Shown: positions 16,331 through 25,142 of the stretch, piece by piece | How positions within the stretch are numbered: position 1 is the stretch's first letter | Layout: each line of letters starts with the position of its first letter | NCBI RefSeq assembly: GCF_900115955.1 | Contig: NZ_FOYL01000002.1 | Location: 310,001 to 374,000 of the forward strand | Length of the DNA: 64,000 bases | From: Lentzea waywayandensis | GTDB lineage: Bacteria; Actinomycetota; Actinomycetes; Mycobacteriales; Pseudonocardiaceae | Direction of reading: 5' to 3' | Notes under the pieces: generated by a model | What the model was told of the DNA's origin: nothing | The model's database searches: none | Seen by the model: the letters and a program-made list of their open reading frames with translations, nothing else | Translations under genes and position numbers: made by a program

Positions 16331-17432
16331 TGTTGTGTGCCGCGTTGTGGTCGGCGTGCCCAACGAAGTCACACCGGCCACACTGGAACACCGCTTGACT
16401 GCGGCGGTTGCGTTTGTCGACGTGCCCGCAGGCGTGGCAGGTCTGCGAGGTGTAGGCCGGATCGACCTGCACCACCACCACACCGGCCTGCTGGGCCTTG
16501 TAGGTCAGGAACTGACCGAGCTGGGCGAACGCCCAGGAGTGCAGCGTGGCCCGTTGGGGCTTGCGAAGCCGTACCCGGACGCGGATTCCCGTCAGTTCCT
16601 CGACGGCGATCCCGCGTCCGGTGCGTTCAGCCTCGGCCACGATGTTCTTGCTGATCCGGTGGTTCACGTCGGCGGCGAACCGTGCCTCCTTGCGGCGGCG
16701 TTTTTTAAGCAGCCGTCGCGCGGAGGAGGTCTTCTTGGCCTGCAATCGCTTCCTGATTCGCTGCTGGCGCTTGCGGTAGCGGCTCAGGCACGACCCGCAG
16801 AACCGGTCACCGTCAGAGGTGGTCGCGATGTTCACGATGCCCAGGTCGACCCCGAGGAACCCGTTCACCGGTTCCCGCCGGGGTGCCTCGGGACTGTCGA
16901 CGACGGCGTGCAGCAGCCACACCCCGTCCCGGTGCAGCAGATCGGTCTCCCCGATCGCCGGCCGGGAACGCAACAGGGCGAGATGCCTGGGATTTCCCAC
17001 GATCCGCACACTGCGGAGCCGTCCGGCGACCGTCCAGATCGACACTGTCCCGTCGCGGCCCGCGGCACCGAACTGCCAGGACAGGCAGCGGGCGTCGAAC
17101 GGCTGCCCCGCCTGCGGACGGAACCTGATCGGGGTGTCCTCGACCTTGCGGCGCTGGTCCGACCCAGGCGACCCGTAGTTGCCTGCCGTGAGGCCGGCCC
17201 GCAGTGTCGTGTAGGCGTCCACTGTCTTGCCGATCACCCGGATCGCCGGCTGCGCGGCCAGCCCGAACCGTTCCCGCAGTTCGCTGTAGAAGCGCTTCTG
17301 CACATCGAACTTCCGCACGACCCCGGCAATGTGCATCTGCTCAGACAGCCACGACGCGGCCGAGTTGCAGGCGCGCAAGGTATCGGCCAGCGCCGTTACC
17401 TGCTCGGGCGACGGCAGCAACCGCACCTGCAC
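16257..17432 (-). CDS. tnpB: TnpB RNA-guided nuclease of IS605 element
   Basis: 391-residue TnpB (OrfB), ancestor-type relative of Cas12, which cuts DNA using an RNA guide and helps IS605 copies persist. The RuvC-like catalytic residues are intact: D196 in GVDLGIVNIAT, E279 in AVEELTGI and D361 in DHNAAHNIA. The zinc ribbon CHACGH...CGRCDF (C332, C335, C351, C354) lies between E and D. A basic helical region (about 218-252) matches the nucleic-acid-binding part. The start is GTG at 17430-17432, directly after an in-frame TAG. Length is normal for the family. Confidence 0.92.
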   Translation of the reverse strand: MQVRLLPSPEQVTALADTLRACNSAASWLSEQMHIAGVVRKFDVQKRFYSELRERFGLAAQPAIRVIGKTVDAYTTLRAGLTAGNYGSPGSDQRRKVEDTPIRFRPQAGQPFDARCLSWQFGAAGRDGTVSIWTVAGRLRSVRIVGNPRHLALLRSRPAIGETDLLHRDGVWLLHAVVDSPEAPRREPVNGFLGVDLGIVNIATTSDGDRFCGSCLSRYRKRQQRIRKRLQAKKTSSARRLLKKRRRKEARFAADVNHRISKNIVAEAERTGRGIAVEELTGIRVRVRLRKPQRATLHSWAFAQLGQFLTYKAQQAGVVVVQVDPAYTSQTCHACGHVDKRNRRSQAVFQCGRCDFVGHADHNAAHNIAARGVVRWGEVMRPAAAPILAAS

Positions 17433-17467
17433 CGTCTGCTACACGTTGATCACCATAGCGTTGGTCT

Positions 17468-17896
17468 ATGTCACCACGGCGGGAACCCGACCCCGACGGG
17501 CGCAAGGGGACGCAGTGTCGTCCACAACCTTCACGTCCACCTGGTCTTCGTCACTAAGTACCGGCGTGGCGCGTGCACCGATCAGATCCTGCGCCGCTGC
17601 GAAGAGATCATGCGGGACGTGTGCGCCGGCCTGGGCTCGGAGCTGCCTGAGTTCAACGGCGAGACCGACCACGTACACCTGCTTGTGCACTACCCGCCCA
17701 GCCTGGCCCTGTCCACACTGGGCCACAGTCTCAAAGGCGTCTCCTCCCGACGCCTGCGCCAGGAATTCTCCGCGCACATCCACCGACACCTGTGGGGACA
17801 GCACTTCTGGTCGCCCCCTACTTCGCCGCGTCGTGCGGTGGTGCGCCCTTGTCCATCATCAAGGAGTACATCGACCAGCAGAAGCATCCCGACTGA
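17468..17896 (+). pseudogene. tnpA: IS200-type TnpA transposase with two frameshifts
   Basis: The Y1 HUH transposase can be followed through three segments: an ATG segment in one frame (MSPRREPDPDGRK), the main body in the next frame (VVHNLHVHLVFVTKYRRG to HLWGQHFW, with HUH motif DHVHLLV), and a C-terminal piece back in the first frame (YFAASCGG, SIIKEYIDQQKHPD). The breaks are one extra base in the GGGG run at 17506-17509 and one missing base in the CCCCC run at 17814-17818. The catalytic Tyr in KEYIDQQ lies after the second break, so no single frame contains both HUH and Tyr. Sequencing error or programmed slippage remains possible. Confidence 0.75.
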
Positions 17897-17977
17897 CGGC
17901 CCACCGCACGAGCCGCGCAAGCCGGGATCGGCTCCTCCTTGCCGTAAACGACCAGGCTTCCGCCGATTGGAGTTCAG

Positions 17978-18850
17978 GTGAACCTCAGTGACCGGATCGC
18001 CGCGGCGACGATGCACGCGACCGCCCGCTGGACCGTGCGCTACGGCGAGGTGCTCCGCTTCGCGGGATCGGATCTGCCCCGGCCTCGGGTGATCCGGGTG
18101 CCCACGCGGCACGGCCGGGTCCGCGTGCACGTCTACCAGCCGCACTCCGGACCGGTGCCCGGCGCCGCGCACGTCCACTTCCACGGCGGAGCGTTCATGA
18201 TGCGCTACCCGTTCATGGACGACTGGTGGTGCCGCTACCTCGCCGCGACGACCAGCGTCCCTGTGCTGAACGTCGACTTCCGTGCCGCGCCGTACGTCAC
18301 CTATCCCGTCGCCCACCACCAATGCCACGACGTCGCGGCGTGGGCGGCGGCGGGCGGCGGCGACCTGCGGCTCGACGGCGATCGGATCTCGGTCGGCGGG
18401 TTCTCCTCCGGCGGCAACCTGGCGGCATCGGTCAGCCTGCAGGCTCGTGACGGAGGGCGCTGGCTGCCCGCGTTGCAGGTGCTCGGGATTCCCGTGCTGG
18501 CCTTCCACGACGAGCACGGCCACGACGAGCCGGGCATGATCACGCCGCAGCTGCGCCGGCTCGTGCGCCGGGTCTACTTCCCCGACCACGCCAGCCGGCT
18601 GGAGCCGTGGGCTTCTCCTTTGCTGGCACCGGATCTGTCCGGCCTGCCGCCCGCCGTGGTGCTGACCGCCGAACGCGACGTGCTTCGCCACGACGGCCGG
18701 CGCTACGCCGCACGCCTGCGTGAAGCCGGCGTGCCGGTGCACCACGACGAAACGCCCGGCACCGACCACTACTTCCTCACCGAGGACCCCGTCCGCGCTC
18801 GCACCACCATGGCCATGGTCGCCGAGTCCATCGCCGCGGCGGTGTCCTGA
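17978..18850 (+). CDS. Alpha/beta hydrolase, hormone-sensitive-lipase-type esterase
   Basis: Esterase/lipase of 290 residues, cytoplasmic (no signal peptide). It shows the oxyanion motif HGGAF (69-73), the nucleophile elbow GFSSGG (S143), and candidate acid D234 in AERDVLRHDG and base H264 in GTDHYF. This order and spacing are those of the HSL/family IV hydrolases acting on short acyl esters. The start is GTG, 81 bp beyond the decayed tnpA; the IS inserted just upstream may have replaced the native promoter. No partner gene identifies a substrate. Confidence 0.88.
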   Translation: MNLSDRIAAATMHATARWTVRYGEVLRFAGSDLPRPRVIRVPTRHGRVRVHVYQPHSGPVPGAAHVHFHGGAFMMRYPFMDDWWCRYLAATTSVPVLNVDFRAAPYVTYPVAHHQCHDVAAWAAAGGGDLRLDGDRISVGGFSSGGNLAASVSLQARDGGRWLPALQVLGIPVLAFHDEHGHDEPGMITPQLRRLVRRVYFPDHASRLEPWASPLLAPDLSGLPPAVVLTAERDVLRHDGRRYAARLREAGVPVHHDETPGTDHYFLTEDPVRARTTMAMVAESIAAAVS

Positions 18851-18984
18851 CCCCTGGCCGTTTTCCACACCGGTGCGACTGTCGATCACCTGATCGGGTG
18901 GGAGCCGCAGTGTCGTGAAACGCGTGACGGCGACCGGGCGACAAGCCCACGCCCGCGTTGAACCACTCACGCATCGGATACCAG

Positions 18985-21900
18985 GTGACCGAGCAGCACC
19001 AAGAAGACGAGTCCCTCCCGGCCGTGCACAACGAGTTGACCGGCACGGTCCACGGTACGGCCTTCCTGGCCGGCAGCATCGGGCATCTCACCCACGTCGA
19101 GGGTGACCAGCATCTGCACTATCTGAACGGGACACACGACCGCCGGCGCAGTACGTCGGGTCCGATGACGCAGGAGTGCCCCTATCCGGGACTGACCGCG
19201 TTCGAACCCGAGCAGGCCGCGTGGTTCTTCGGACGGGACACCCTGGTCGCGGAGCTGATCACCGCTCTGGACCGGCGACTGCGCACCGGCGGGGTGCAGG
19301 TGGTGGTGGCGCCGTCGGGCGCGGGCAAGTCCTCCCTGTTGTCCGCAGGCCTGCTGCCCAAGCTCGGCCAGGGTGCGCTGCCGGGCTCGAACACGTGGCC
19401 GGCACTCGTGTTCACGCCCACAGCGGAACCCTTGCAGGCACTCACGAACGCGCTCGCGCCACTCGCCGGCGATCTCGCCCCGGAACCGGAGCGGTTGTCA
19501 GCGGCGCTGGCCGAGCTGGGGGCCGCGGAGCCGGACGCACGGGTCGTCCTGATCGTGGACCAGTTCGAGGAGCTGTTCACGCAGTGCGCCGACGACGAGC
19601 AGCGGCGCGCGTTCATCGACCTGCTGGACCAGGTCAGCGGTCCGGCCGACACCGGTCAACCGGCTCTGGTCGTCGTGGGCCTGCGTGCGGACTTCTACGG
19701 GGCCTGCATCGACCACCCGCCCCTGCGGGCCGCGTTGCAGGACGGTCCGCTGGTGGTCGGACCGATGACGGAACCGCAGTTGCGCGAGGCGATCCTGTTA
19801 CCGGCCAGGAACGTCGGACTGGACGTCGAATCCGGTCTGGTCGAACTGCTGCTGCGAGATCTGGGTGTCACCGCCCGCGACGACGGCTCGGCCGCGTACG
19901 AGGCCGGCCGCCTGCCGCTGTTGGCGCACGCGTTGCGGGTCAGCTGGCAGCAGCGCCACGGCAGCGCTCTCACCGTGCAGGGCTACCAGGACACCGGCGG
20001 GATCCAGCACGCCATCGCCCTGACGGCCGAACGTGCCCTTGCCGAACTCGGCACGGTCGCGCCGCAGGGACGAGAACTGGCGCGGCAGGTGTTGCTGCGA
20101 CTGGTGAAGGTCAGCGACGACAGCGAGGCCACCCGCCGCCGCGTCAACCGCGCACAGCTCGCCGCAGAGCTCCAGGACGACGAAACGCTGGACGTGGTGC
20201 TGACCACGCTGACAGCGCCGGAGACCAGACTGCTCACAGCGGACAAGCACACGGTTCAGCTCGCCCACGAGGCGCTCATCGTCGCGTGGCCGACGCTACG
20301 CGGATGGCTGTCGCACAATCGGGCCGAAGTGCTGGCCGCGCAACAGCTCGCGGACGCCGCCGAACGCTGGGCCGCCGACGACGAGGACCCAGGTCAGCTC
20401 TACCAGGGGCTGCGGCTGGAGGTCGCGCAGAGCCTGTTGGACGAGACGGCGACGGGCCCGCGCATAGGCGCGTTGAGCCGGCGGTTTCTCCTTGCCGGCC
20501 AAGCCAATCGGGACGCCGTCCAGGAGCTCGCCCGCCGCCGGCGCAGGCGTGGCCGGGTCACGGTCACCGTGATCGCCGTGCTGCTGGTCATCGCCGGTGT
20601 CGCCGTGACCGCCTACGAGACCATCCGCCGCCAGCGAGACGCCCAGCAGCTGCTGGCCTCGGCGCGTGCCGAACTGGCCGCGGCGGACTCGCTCCGCGCG
20701 GACCACCCGGTGGACGCGCTGCGCTGGGGAATCACCGCCGCACACCTCGCCGCGGCCACCGAGGACCCGACCACGGTCGAGGCCGCCCGCGGCGGGCTGG
20801 TGCGGACCGTCGCCGACTCCTGGTACTTCCGCGGCCTGCGGACGGTTCCCGACCTGGCCGGTATCGACACGGGACCGGACAACTGGCTGCTCACGTTGAC
20901 GCGGAGCGGCGAGTTCGGTCTGTGGGACACCGCCGCCAAGGCCGAGCCCGCCCGGCAGGTGCCGCTCGATCTCCCCGGCGGCCCGATCTCCCAGGCCACG
21001 GTGCTGCCGGAGCGGAAGATGCTCGTCACCGTGGCGGTCAACGGACCGTTGACCGTCTGGGGCCTGGCTGATCGGCATGCGCCGCAACGGCTCGGTACGA
21101 CGGCGGCGGGTCCGACGCGGATCACCGCGATTCGGTCCACATCGGACGGAAACCGGCTCGTCACCGGCGACGAGGACGGAACCGTGGCGGTGTGGGATCT
21201 GGCCGACCCCCGCAAGCCCGTTCGTCAGGGCAGCGGGGTGCCGCCCTGCTCCCCGAAGTGCAACTCGGTGCAGGACGTCGCGATCCGGCCCGACGGCGGC
21301 AGCATGGTCTCGGTCGATCGCAACGCGGTCACGACCTGGACCCTCCCCGCCACCGGCGATCCGAGCCGCGGCCGGGAGTCGCGACTGCCCGGACTGCCGA
21401 ACCTCGCCCAGAACGCCCGCGACGCCGATCACCGCAGCATCGTCCCGACCTTGAACACCGGCATCGCCACCAGTCTGCGGGCCGACGGCACCGCGGTGGC
21501 CGTGGGCGGCAGTGCTGACGGCAACACCGCGTCCGCGATGCTGGTCGGCGGCCTTGATCAGCCTGATCCGGCGGCCTCCGACCGCTTCCGCGCGCTCTCC
21601 ACGTTCCCCGGTCACGAGCTGCACGTGGACGGCGTCCTGTTCAGCCACAACGGCAACCTCATGGCCACCGTCGGGACCGACCGCTCCGTGAAGTTGTGGG
21701 ACGTGACGGACCCCGCGAAGGCCGTGCTGCGCCACCAGTTCGGCGGGCGGTCAGAACCGGTCGCGAGCCTCGCCTTCAGCCCGGAGGACGGGTTGTTGCT
21801 GGTGGCACGACGGGACGGCACCGTGGACGAGTACCTGACCAACGGTCTTGCCACGCCGCGGGGCACGGTGCACCCGGCGCCCGGCCGCCGGCTGGTGTGG

Positions 21901-22908
21901 GCGGATCCCGATCCCGACGGCGGCGAGACGACCTCACAGACGGACGTCGGGAGGCTGATCGCGATCGGTGACCCCGTCAGCCGGTTGATGGTCGTCGGCC
22001 ACGCCGCGGCCGAATCGTTCTCCATGAGGTCCACGCCCGAAGGTGTGCAGTCCGTCCCGTCGGACAAGTCCGACGGGACGGTGGTGTTGTGGCGGCCGGG
22101 CGCGGATCGCACCTTCGCCCAGCTGGGGAAGATCGAGCGCCAGCACACACCGACCGCGCTGGCGCTGGGACCGGGGAACCGGCTGCTGGCGGTGGGCGAC
22201 GGCCTCGGCGGGCTCGGCCTGTGGGACATCAGCCGGCCCGACTCCCCCGGTCTCCTCTCCGCCCTGGACCACGACGCATTGGGGATCGGCTCGGTGGAGA
22301 TCACCTCGGCGGCGATCACCAAGGACGGACACGACCTCGCCATCGGCACCAACAACTACGGCGTGCTGTTGCTGGACATCAGCAAGCCCGAACACCCGAC
22401 CGTCACCGCGCGGCTCGTCGAGCCGACCGGCTCCGTGCACGGTCTGGCCTTCAGCTCGAACGACAGCACGCTGACCGTCGGCAGCGGAGACGGGCGCGTG
22501 CGTTTCTGGGACATGCGCAGCGGTCAGGTCCTCGCGGCCACCGTGCAAAGCCCCACGGGCCCGGTCGTGGCCGCGGCGTACTCGCCGGACAAACCGTTGC
22601 TGGCCACCGGATCCCTGAACGGCTCCGTCACGTTGTGGGACGTGACCGACCCCCGCGAGCCGATCGCGCTGCAGACCCTGTCCGGTCCGCCCAAGGGAGT
22701 CCTGGTCCTTCAGTTCACGCCGGACGGCGCCAACCTCGTCGCCACCGACGAGTACGACCAGGTGAACCGGTGGTGGGTGGGCAACGCCCGCGACCTCGTC
22801 GCCGATCCGGCCAGGGTCGCCTGCGGCCTGGTCCGCCGGGGACTCACCCAGGCCGAGTGGGAGGCCGACCCCGACCTGTCCCACCACGACTACCGGGCCA
22901 TGTGCTGA
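18985..22908 (+). CDS. nSTAND NTPase with membrane segment and WD40 repeats
   Basis: Large multidomain protein, about 1308 residues from the GTG at 18985; a TTG at 18958 would add nine. The N-terminus has a short repeat-like segment (LTGTVHGTAFLAGSIGHLTH) of the kind preceding actinobacterial STAND proteins. The nSTAND1 NTPase follows, with Walker A APSGAGKSS (about 109-117) and Walker B VLIVDQFEELF (about 188-198). A membrane helix (VTVTVIAVLLVIAGVAVTAY, about 526-545) separates it from a C-terminal WD40 propeller with about ten repeats (such as AVWDLADPRKP, KLWDVTDPAK and TLWDVTDPREP). Such proteins act as signal sensors or scaffolds, possibly in defence. No effector domain is fused. Confidence 0.88.
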   Translation: MTEQHQEDESLPAVHNELTGTVHGTAFLAGSIGHLTHVEGDQHLHYLNGTHDRRRSTSGPMTQECPYPGLTAFEPEQAAWFFGRDTLVAELITALDRRLRTGGVQVVVAPSGAGKSSLLSAGLLPKLGQGALPGSNTWPALVFTPTAEPLQALTNALAPLAGDLAPEPERLSAALAELGAAEPDARVVLIVDQFEELFTQCADDEQRRAFIDLLDQVSGPADTGQPALVVVGLRADFYGACIDHPPLRAALQDGPLVVGPMTEPQLREAILLPARNVGLDVESGLVELLLRDLGVTARDDGSAAYEAGRLPLLAHALRVSWQQRHGSALTVQGYQDTGGIQHAIALTAERALAELGTVAPQGRELARQVLLRLVKVSDDSEATRRRVNRAQLAAELQDDETLDVVLTTLTAPETRLLTADKHTVQLAHEALIVAWPTLRGWLSHNRAEVLAAQQLADAAERWAADDEDPGQLYQGLRLEVAQSLLDETATGPRIGALSRRFLLAGQANRDAVQELARRRRRRGRVTVTVIAVLLVIAGVAVTAYETIRRQRDAQQLLASARAELAAADSLRADHPVDALRWGITAAHLAAATEDPTTVEAARGGLVRTVADSWYFRGLRTVPDLAGIDTGPDNWLLTLTRSGEFGLWDTAAKAEPARQVPLDLPGGPISQATVLPERKMLVTVAVNGPLTVWGLADRHAPQRLGTTAAGPTRITAIRSTSDGNRLVTGDEDGTVAVWDLADPRKPVRQGSGVPPCSPKCNSVQDVAIRPDGGSMVSVDRNAVTTWTLPATGDPSRGRESRLPGLPNLAQNARDADHRSIVPTLNTGIATSLRADGTAVAVGGSADGNTASAMLVGGLDQPDPAASDRFRALSTFPGHELHVDGVLFSHNGNLMATVGTDRSVKLWDVTDPAKAVLRHQFGGRSEPVASLAFSPEDGLLLVARRDGTVDEYLTNGLATPRGTVHPAPGRRLVWADPDPDGGETTSQTDVGRLIAIGDPVSRLMVVGHAAAESFSMRSTPEGVQSVPSDKSDGTVVLWRPGADRTFAQLGKIERQHTPTALALGPGNRLLAVGDGLGGLGLWDISRPDSPGLLSALDHDALGIGSVEITSAAITKDGHDLAIGTNNYGVLLLDISKPEHPTVTARLVEPTGSVHGLAFSSNDSTLTVGSGDGRVRFWDMRSGQVLAATVQSPTGPVVAAAYSPDKPLLATGSLNGSVTLWDVTDPREPIALQTLSGPPKGVLVLQFTPDGANLVATDEYDQVNRWWVGNARDLVADPARVACGLVRRGLTQAEWEADPDLSHHDYRAMC

Positions 22909-22910
22909 CC

Positions 22911-23825
22911 TCACCCCTCCGGCGCTGCCCAGTCCGCACTGAGCCGCCAGGCCTTGGCGCGCGTGGCGGGGTCGTAGGAGACGCTGGGCGACCGTTCTTC
23001 CTTGTCCCGCACGTAGTAGCGGCCCGTCACGGTCGAGAGGCCGGGGTCCGTGGCCAGGCGCAGTGCGGCCGCCGCGCCTGCCTCCGGTGTCAGCAGACGA
23101 CTGTGGATCACCGACCGGAAGGGTCTGAGCGCGGCGGGCGTGATGTCGTCGACGATGCTCGTGCTGACGAGCCCGGGATGCACGGCGTTCACCGTCACGC
23201 CCTCGTCGTGCCAGCGGTCGGCGAAGACGTAGCCGCAGATCGTGCTCAGCAGCTTGGCCCGCGCGTAGGCGGTGAACGGGGCGAAGCCCTCGACGGGATT
23301 GAGCTCACGCAGGTCGGTGACGCCGGCCAGGTCGAGCGAGACCGGCCGGGGCCTGCCGAGCAACGGCACGGTGCGGGTGTCGGACATGGTCGCCGAGACG
23401 ACGTTGACGACACGGCTGGGCGCGGCGGCCTGGAGTCGGTCGTGCAGGAGGTAGGTGAGCGTGAACCCGGCCAGGTGGTTCACGGCCAGGTGCGCTTCCA
23501 CGCCGTCGGCGGTCAGCCGCCGGTCGCGGTAGTGCGCTCCGGCGTTGTTGATCAGCAGGTGCAGCCGGTCGTGACGGCGCGAGAACTCGGCGGCGAACCG
23601 GTGCAGGTCGCGGCGGACGCTCAGGTCGCCGGTGAGCACCTCCACCCGGTCCGCGCCGACCTCGCGCCGCAGGGCTTCTCCCCGTTCCCCGTCGCGGGTC
23701 GTGATGACGACGTGGGCGCCGGCGCGGACCAGTTCCGCGGTGATGACCCTGCCCATTCCGCCGGCGCCACCGGTCACCAGCGCGACCTGGCCGCTCAGAT
23801 CGGTCTGACCACTGTGGACGTTCAT
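22911..23825 (-). CDS. Short-chain dehydrogenase/reductase
   Basis: SDR of 304 residues with LVTGGAGGMGRVI cofactor loop, LLINNAGAHY, NHLAGFTLTYLL, and an active-site AYARAKLLSTIC in place of the usual YxxxK (Y-A-R-A-K fits). Related to the retinol dehydrogenase-like branch. It is translated after the NAD(P)-binding gene with a 4-bp overlap (23822-23825) and ends 2 bp from the convergent nSTAND gene. With its partner it forms an operon behind TetR-type operators, suggesting inducible carbonyl reduction. Confidence 0.88.
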   Translation of the reverse strand: MNVHSGQTDLSGQVALVTGGAGGMGRVITAELVRAGAHVVITTRDGERGEALRREVGADRVEVLTGDLSVRRDLHRFAAEFSRRHDRLHLLINNAGAHYRDRRLTADGVEAHLAVNHLAGFTLTYLLHDRLQAAAPSRVVNVVSATMSDTRTVPLLGRPRPVSLDLAGVTDLRELNPVEGFAPFTAYARAKLLSTICGYVFADRWHDEGVTVNAVHPGLVSTSIVDDITPAALRPFRSVIHSRLLTPEAGAAAALRLATDPGLSTVTGRYYVRDKEERSPSVSYDPATRAKAWRLSADWAAPEG

Positions 23826-24454
23826 GCGGCGATCCTCGGGGCCTGGCGGACGAACGCCGGTCGCACGGCCTCGCGCACGAGGAAGTCGGCCAGGTCGGCG
23901 CGTGACACCGAGGAGGTCACGGTGATGCGCAGATCGTTGCCCGTGCGGTAGCCGCCGGTCGCCGGGGTGTCCTTGAGCGCGGGCGGCCGGACGATCGTCC
24001 AGTCCACATCGGACTGACGGATGAGCGCCTCCATCGCCTCCTTGTCCCGCATCTTGTGCTTGACCGAAGCCCAGAGCAGCACGGAGTACAGCGACCGGTC
24101 ACGGCTCTCCGCCGCGCCGTGTGCGCTGACGGCCACGAGGCGGCGCACGTTCGTCTCCTTCATCGCGAGCAACGTGGCGCGGATGCCGTCCGAACAGACC
24201 GTGGACGGGCCGCGGTCGTTGGTGCCGAGCGCGCTGATGATCGCGTCGTGGCCGGCGACGACGTGGGCCAGATCGGTCAGCACCGGGAGTACCGCCACGG
24301 TCAAGCCGGGCGCGGGCGGGATCGCGTCGCTGCGGCGCACAACGGCCGTGACGGCGTGTCCGGCTCGCAGCGCGACATCGACGACGGCCCGTCCAGTGCC
24401 ACCGCTCGCACCCAGGACCACCAACCGGGAACTTTGTGAGTCATCGTGTCTCAT
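23822..24454 (-). CDS. NAD(P)-binding atypical SDR (NmrA/YwnB-like)
   Basis: Protein of about 210 residues with an N-terminal dinucleotide fold LVVLGASGGTGRAVVDVALRAG and the later segment VKHKMRDKEAMEALIRQSDVDWTIVRPPAL, typical of atypical SDRs such as the NmrA/HSCARG and YwnB groups that bind NADPH and may sense redox state. ATG at 24452-24454 is preferred; a GTG at 24463 is three codons upstream. First gene of an operon with the SDR at 22911. One TetR-type operator covers this start codon, so repression would block both transcription and start access. Confidence 0.8.
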   Translation of the reverse strand: MRHDDSQSSRLVVLGASGGTGRAVVDVALRAGHAVTAVVRRSDAIPPAPGLTVAVLPVLTDLAHVVAGHDAIISALGTNDRGPSTVCSDGIRATLLAMKETNVRRLVAVSAHGAAESRDRSLYSVLLWASVKHKMRDKEAMEALIRQSDVDWTIVRPPALKDTPATGGYRTGNDLRITVTSSVSRADLADFLVREAVRPAFVRQAPRIAA

Positions 24455-24504
24455 AAGTTCCACTCTGCCGTCCCGCGTGCTTCTGAGTCAAGTTGTCTCA
24501 TAAG
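24437..24504. promoter_or_regulatory. Two TetR-type operators in divergent promoter
   Basis: TGAGTCA-N3-TGTCTCATAAG occurs at 24437-24457 and again at 24484-24504, as direct copies 47 bp apart. Each is an imperfect dyad (TGAGTCA against TGTCTCA). One covers the start of the NAD(P)-binding gene and the other ends 8 bp before the tetR start. Regulation by the adjacent TetR is inferred. Confidence 0.7.
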
Positions 24505-24512
24505 ATGTCGCC

Positions 24513-25142
24513 ATGGCCGACTCCACCGACCCGCGCATCACTCGCAGCCGCGAGGCGATCCTCTCCGCCGCACGGGAGCTCCTGCGCGAGGACGGACCGG
24601 CCGCGGTCACGCATCAGAACGTCGCCAAACGCGCGGGAGTCGGGCGCGCGACCGTGTATCGCCATTGGCCACAGCCGAGACTGCTGCTCGACGACACGAT
24701 GGCCGGCGTCCGGATGCCGTTCTTCCGGGACCCCGTCCCACCCGTCCGCCCCTGGCTGGCGCGGCAGATGCGCACGCTCGCCGACGAACTGGCCCTGCCC
24801 GAGGTGCAGGCGGTGACCGCGGCGCTGTTCCACGGAGCGCCGGACGAGCCGGACGCGATCGCTCGACGGGAGCAGCTCATCGCCACGATCAGCGGCCAGC
24901 TCGGCACGGCCCTGGACTCGGCGACCCGAACCGGCGAGCTTCAGGCGTCAGCCGACCTTCTCGACACCCCGGCGATCATCATCGGCCCCCTGGTGTTCCG
25001 GAGCATGTTCGAGCGCCGCCCCGTCACCGACGCGATGATCGATCATCTGCTGAACGCGATCGGGACCTGGACCACACCGGGATCGTCACCGCCGGCGGAT
25101 CAGGCCGATGTCGGTCGCGGTCGCGACGGCGGCGGTGCGTGA
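24513..25142 (+). CDS. TetR-family regulator
   Basis: TetR repressor of 209 residues. The N-terminal helix-turn-helix is clear (ITRSREAILSAARELLREDG, then TVYRHWPQPRLLL at about 48-60), followed by a ligand-binding helical domain with PEVQAVTAALFHG and LDTPAIIIGPLVFRSMF. It is divergent from the atypical SDR operon across a short region holding two TGAGTCA-N3-TGTCTCA dyads and very likely represses it and itself. Its 3' end overlaps the convergent response-regulator gene by 57 bp. The inducer is unknown. Confidence 0.88.
   Translation: MADSTDPRITRSREAILSAARELLREDGPAAVTHQNVAKRAGVGRATVYRHWPQPRLLLDDTMAGVRMPFFRDPVPPVRPWLARQMRTLADELALPEVQAVTAALFHGAPDEPDAIARREQLIATISGQLGTALDSATRTGELQASADLLDTPAIIIGPLVFRSMFERRPVTDAMIDHLLNAIGTWTTPGSSPPADQADVGRGRDGGGA

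Larger units (their letters stand above)
16185..17960. mobile_element. IS200/IS605-type insertion element with divergent tnpA and tnpB
   Basis: The element has the IS605 layout: tnpB on the minus strand and tnpA on the plus strand, starting 35 bp apart and diverging. Subterminal hairpins mark the ends: CCGCCGC-GA-GCGGCGG (16218-16233) and CTCGT/ACGAG (16190-16194/16205-16209) beyond tnpB, and AGCCG-GGAT-CGGCT (17920-17933) beyond tnpA. IS605 elements lack terminal inverted repeats and target duplications, so the exact borders given are approximate. tnpA carries two frameshifts, so the copy is probably not self-mobile. Confidence 0.8.
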
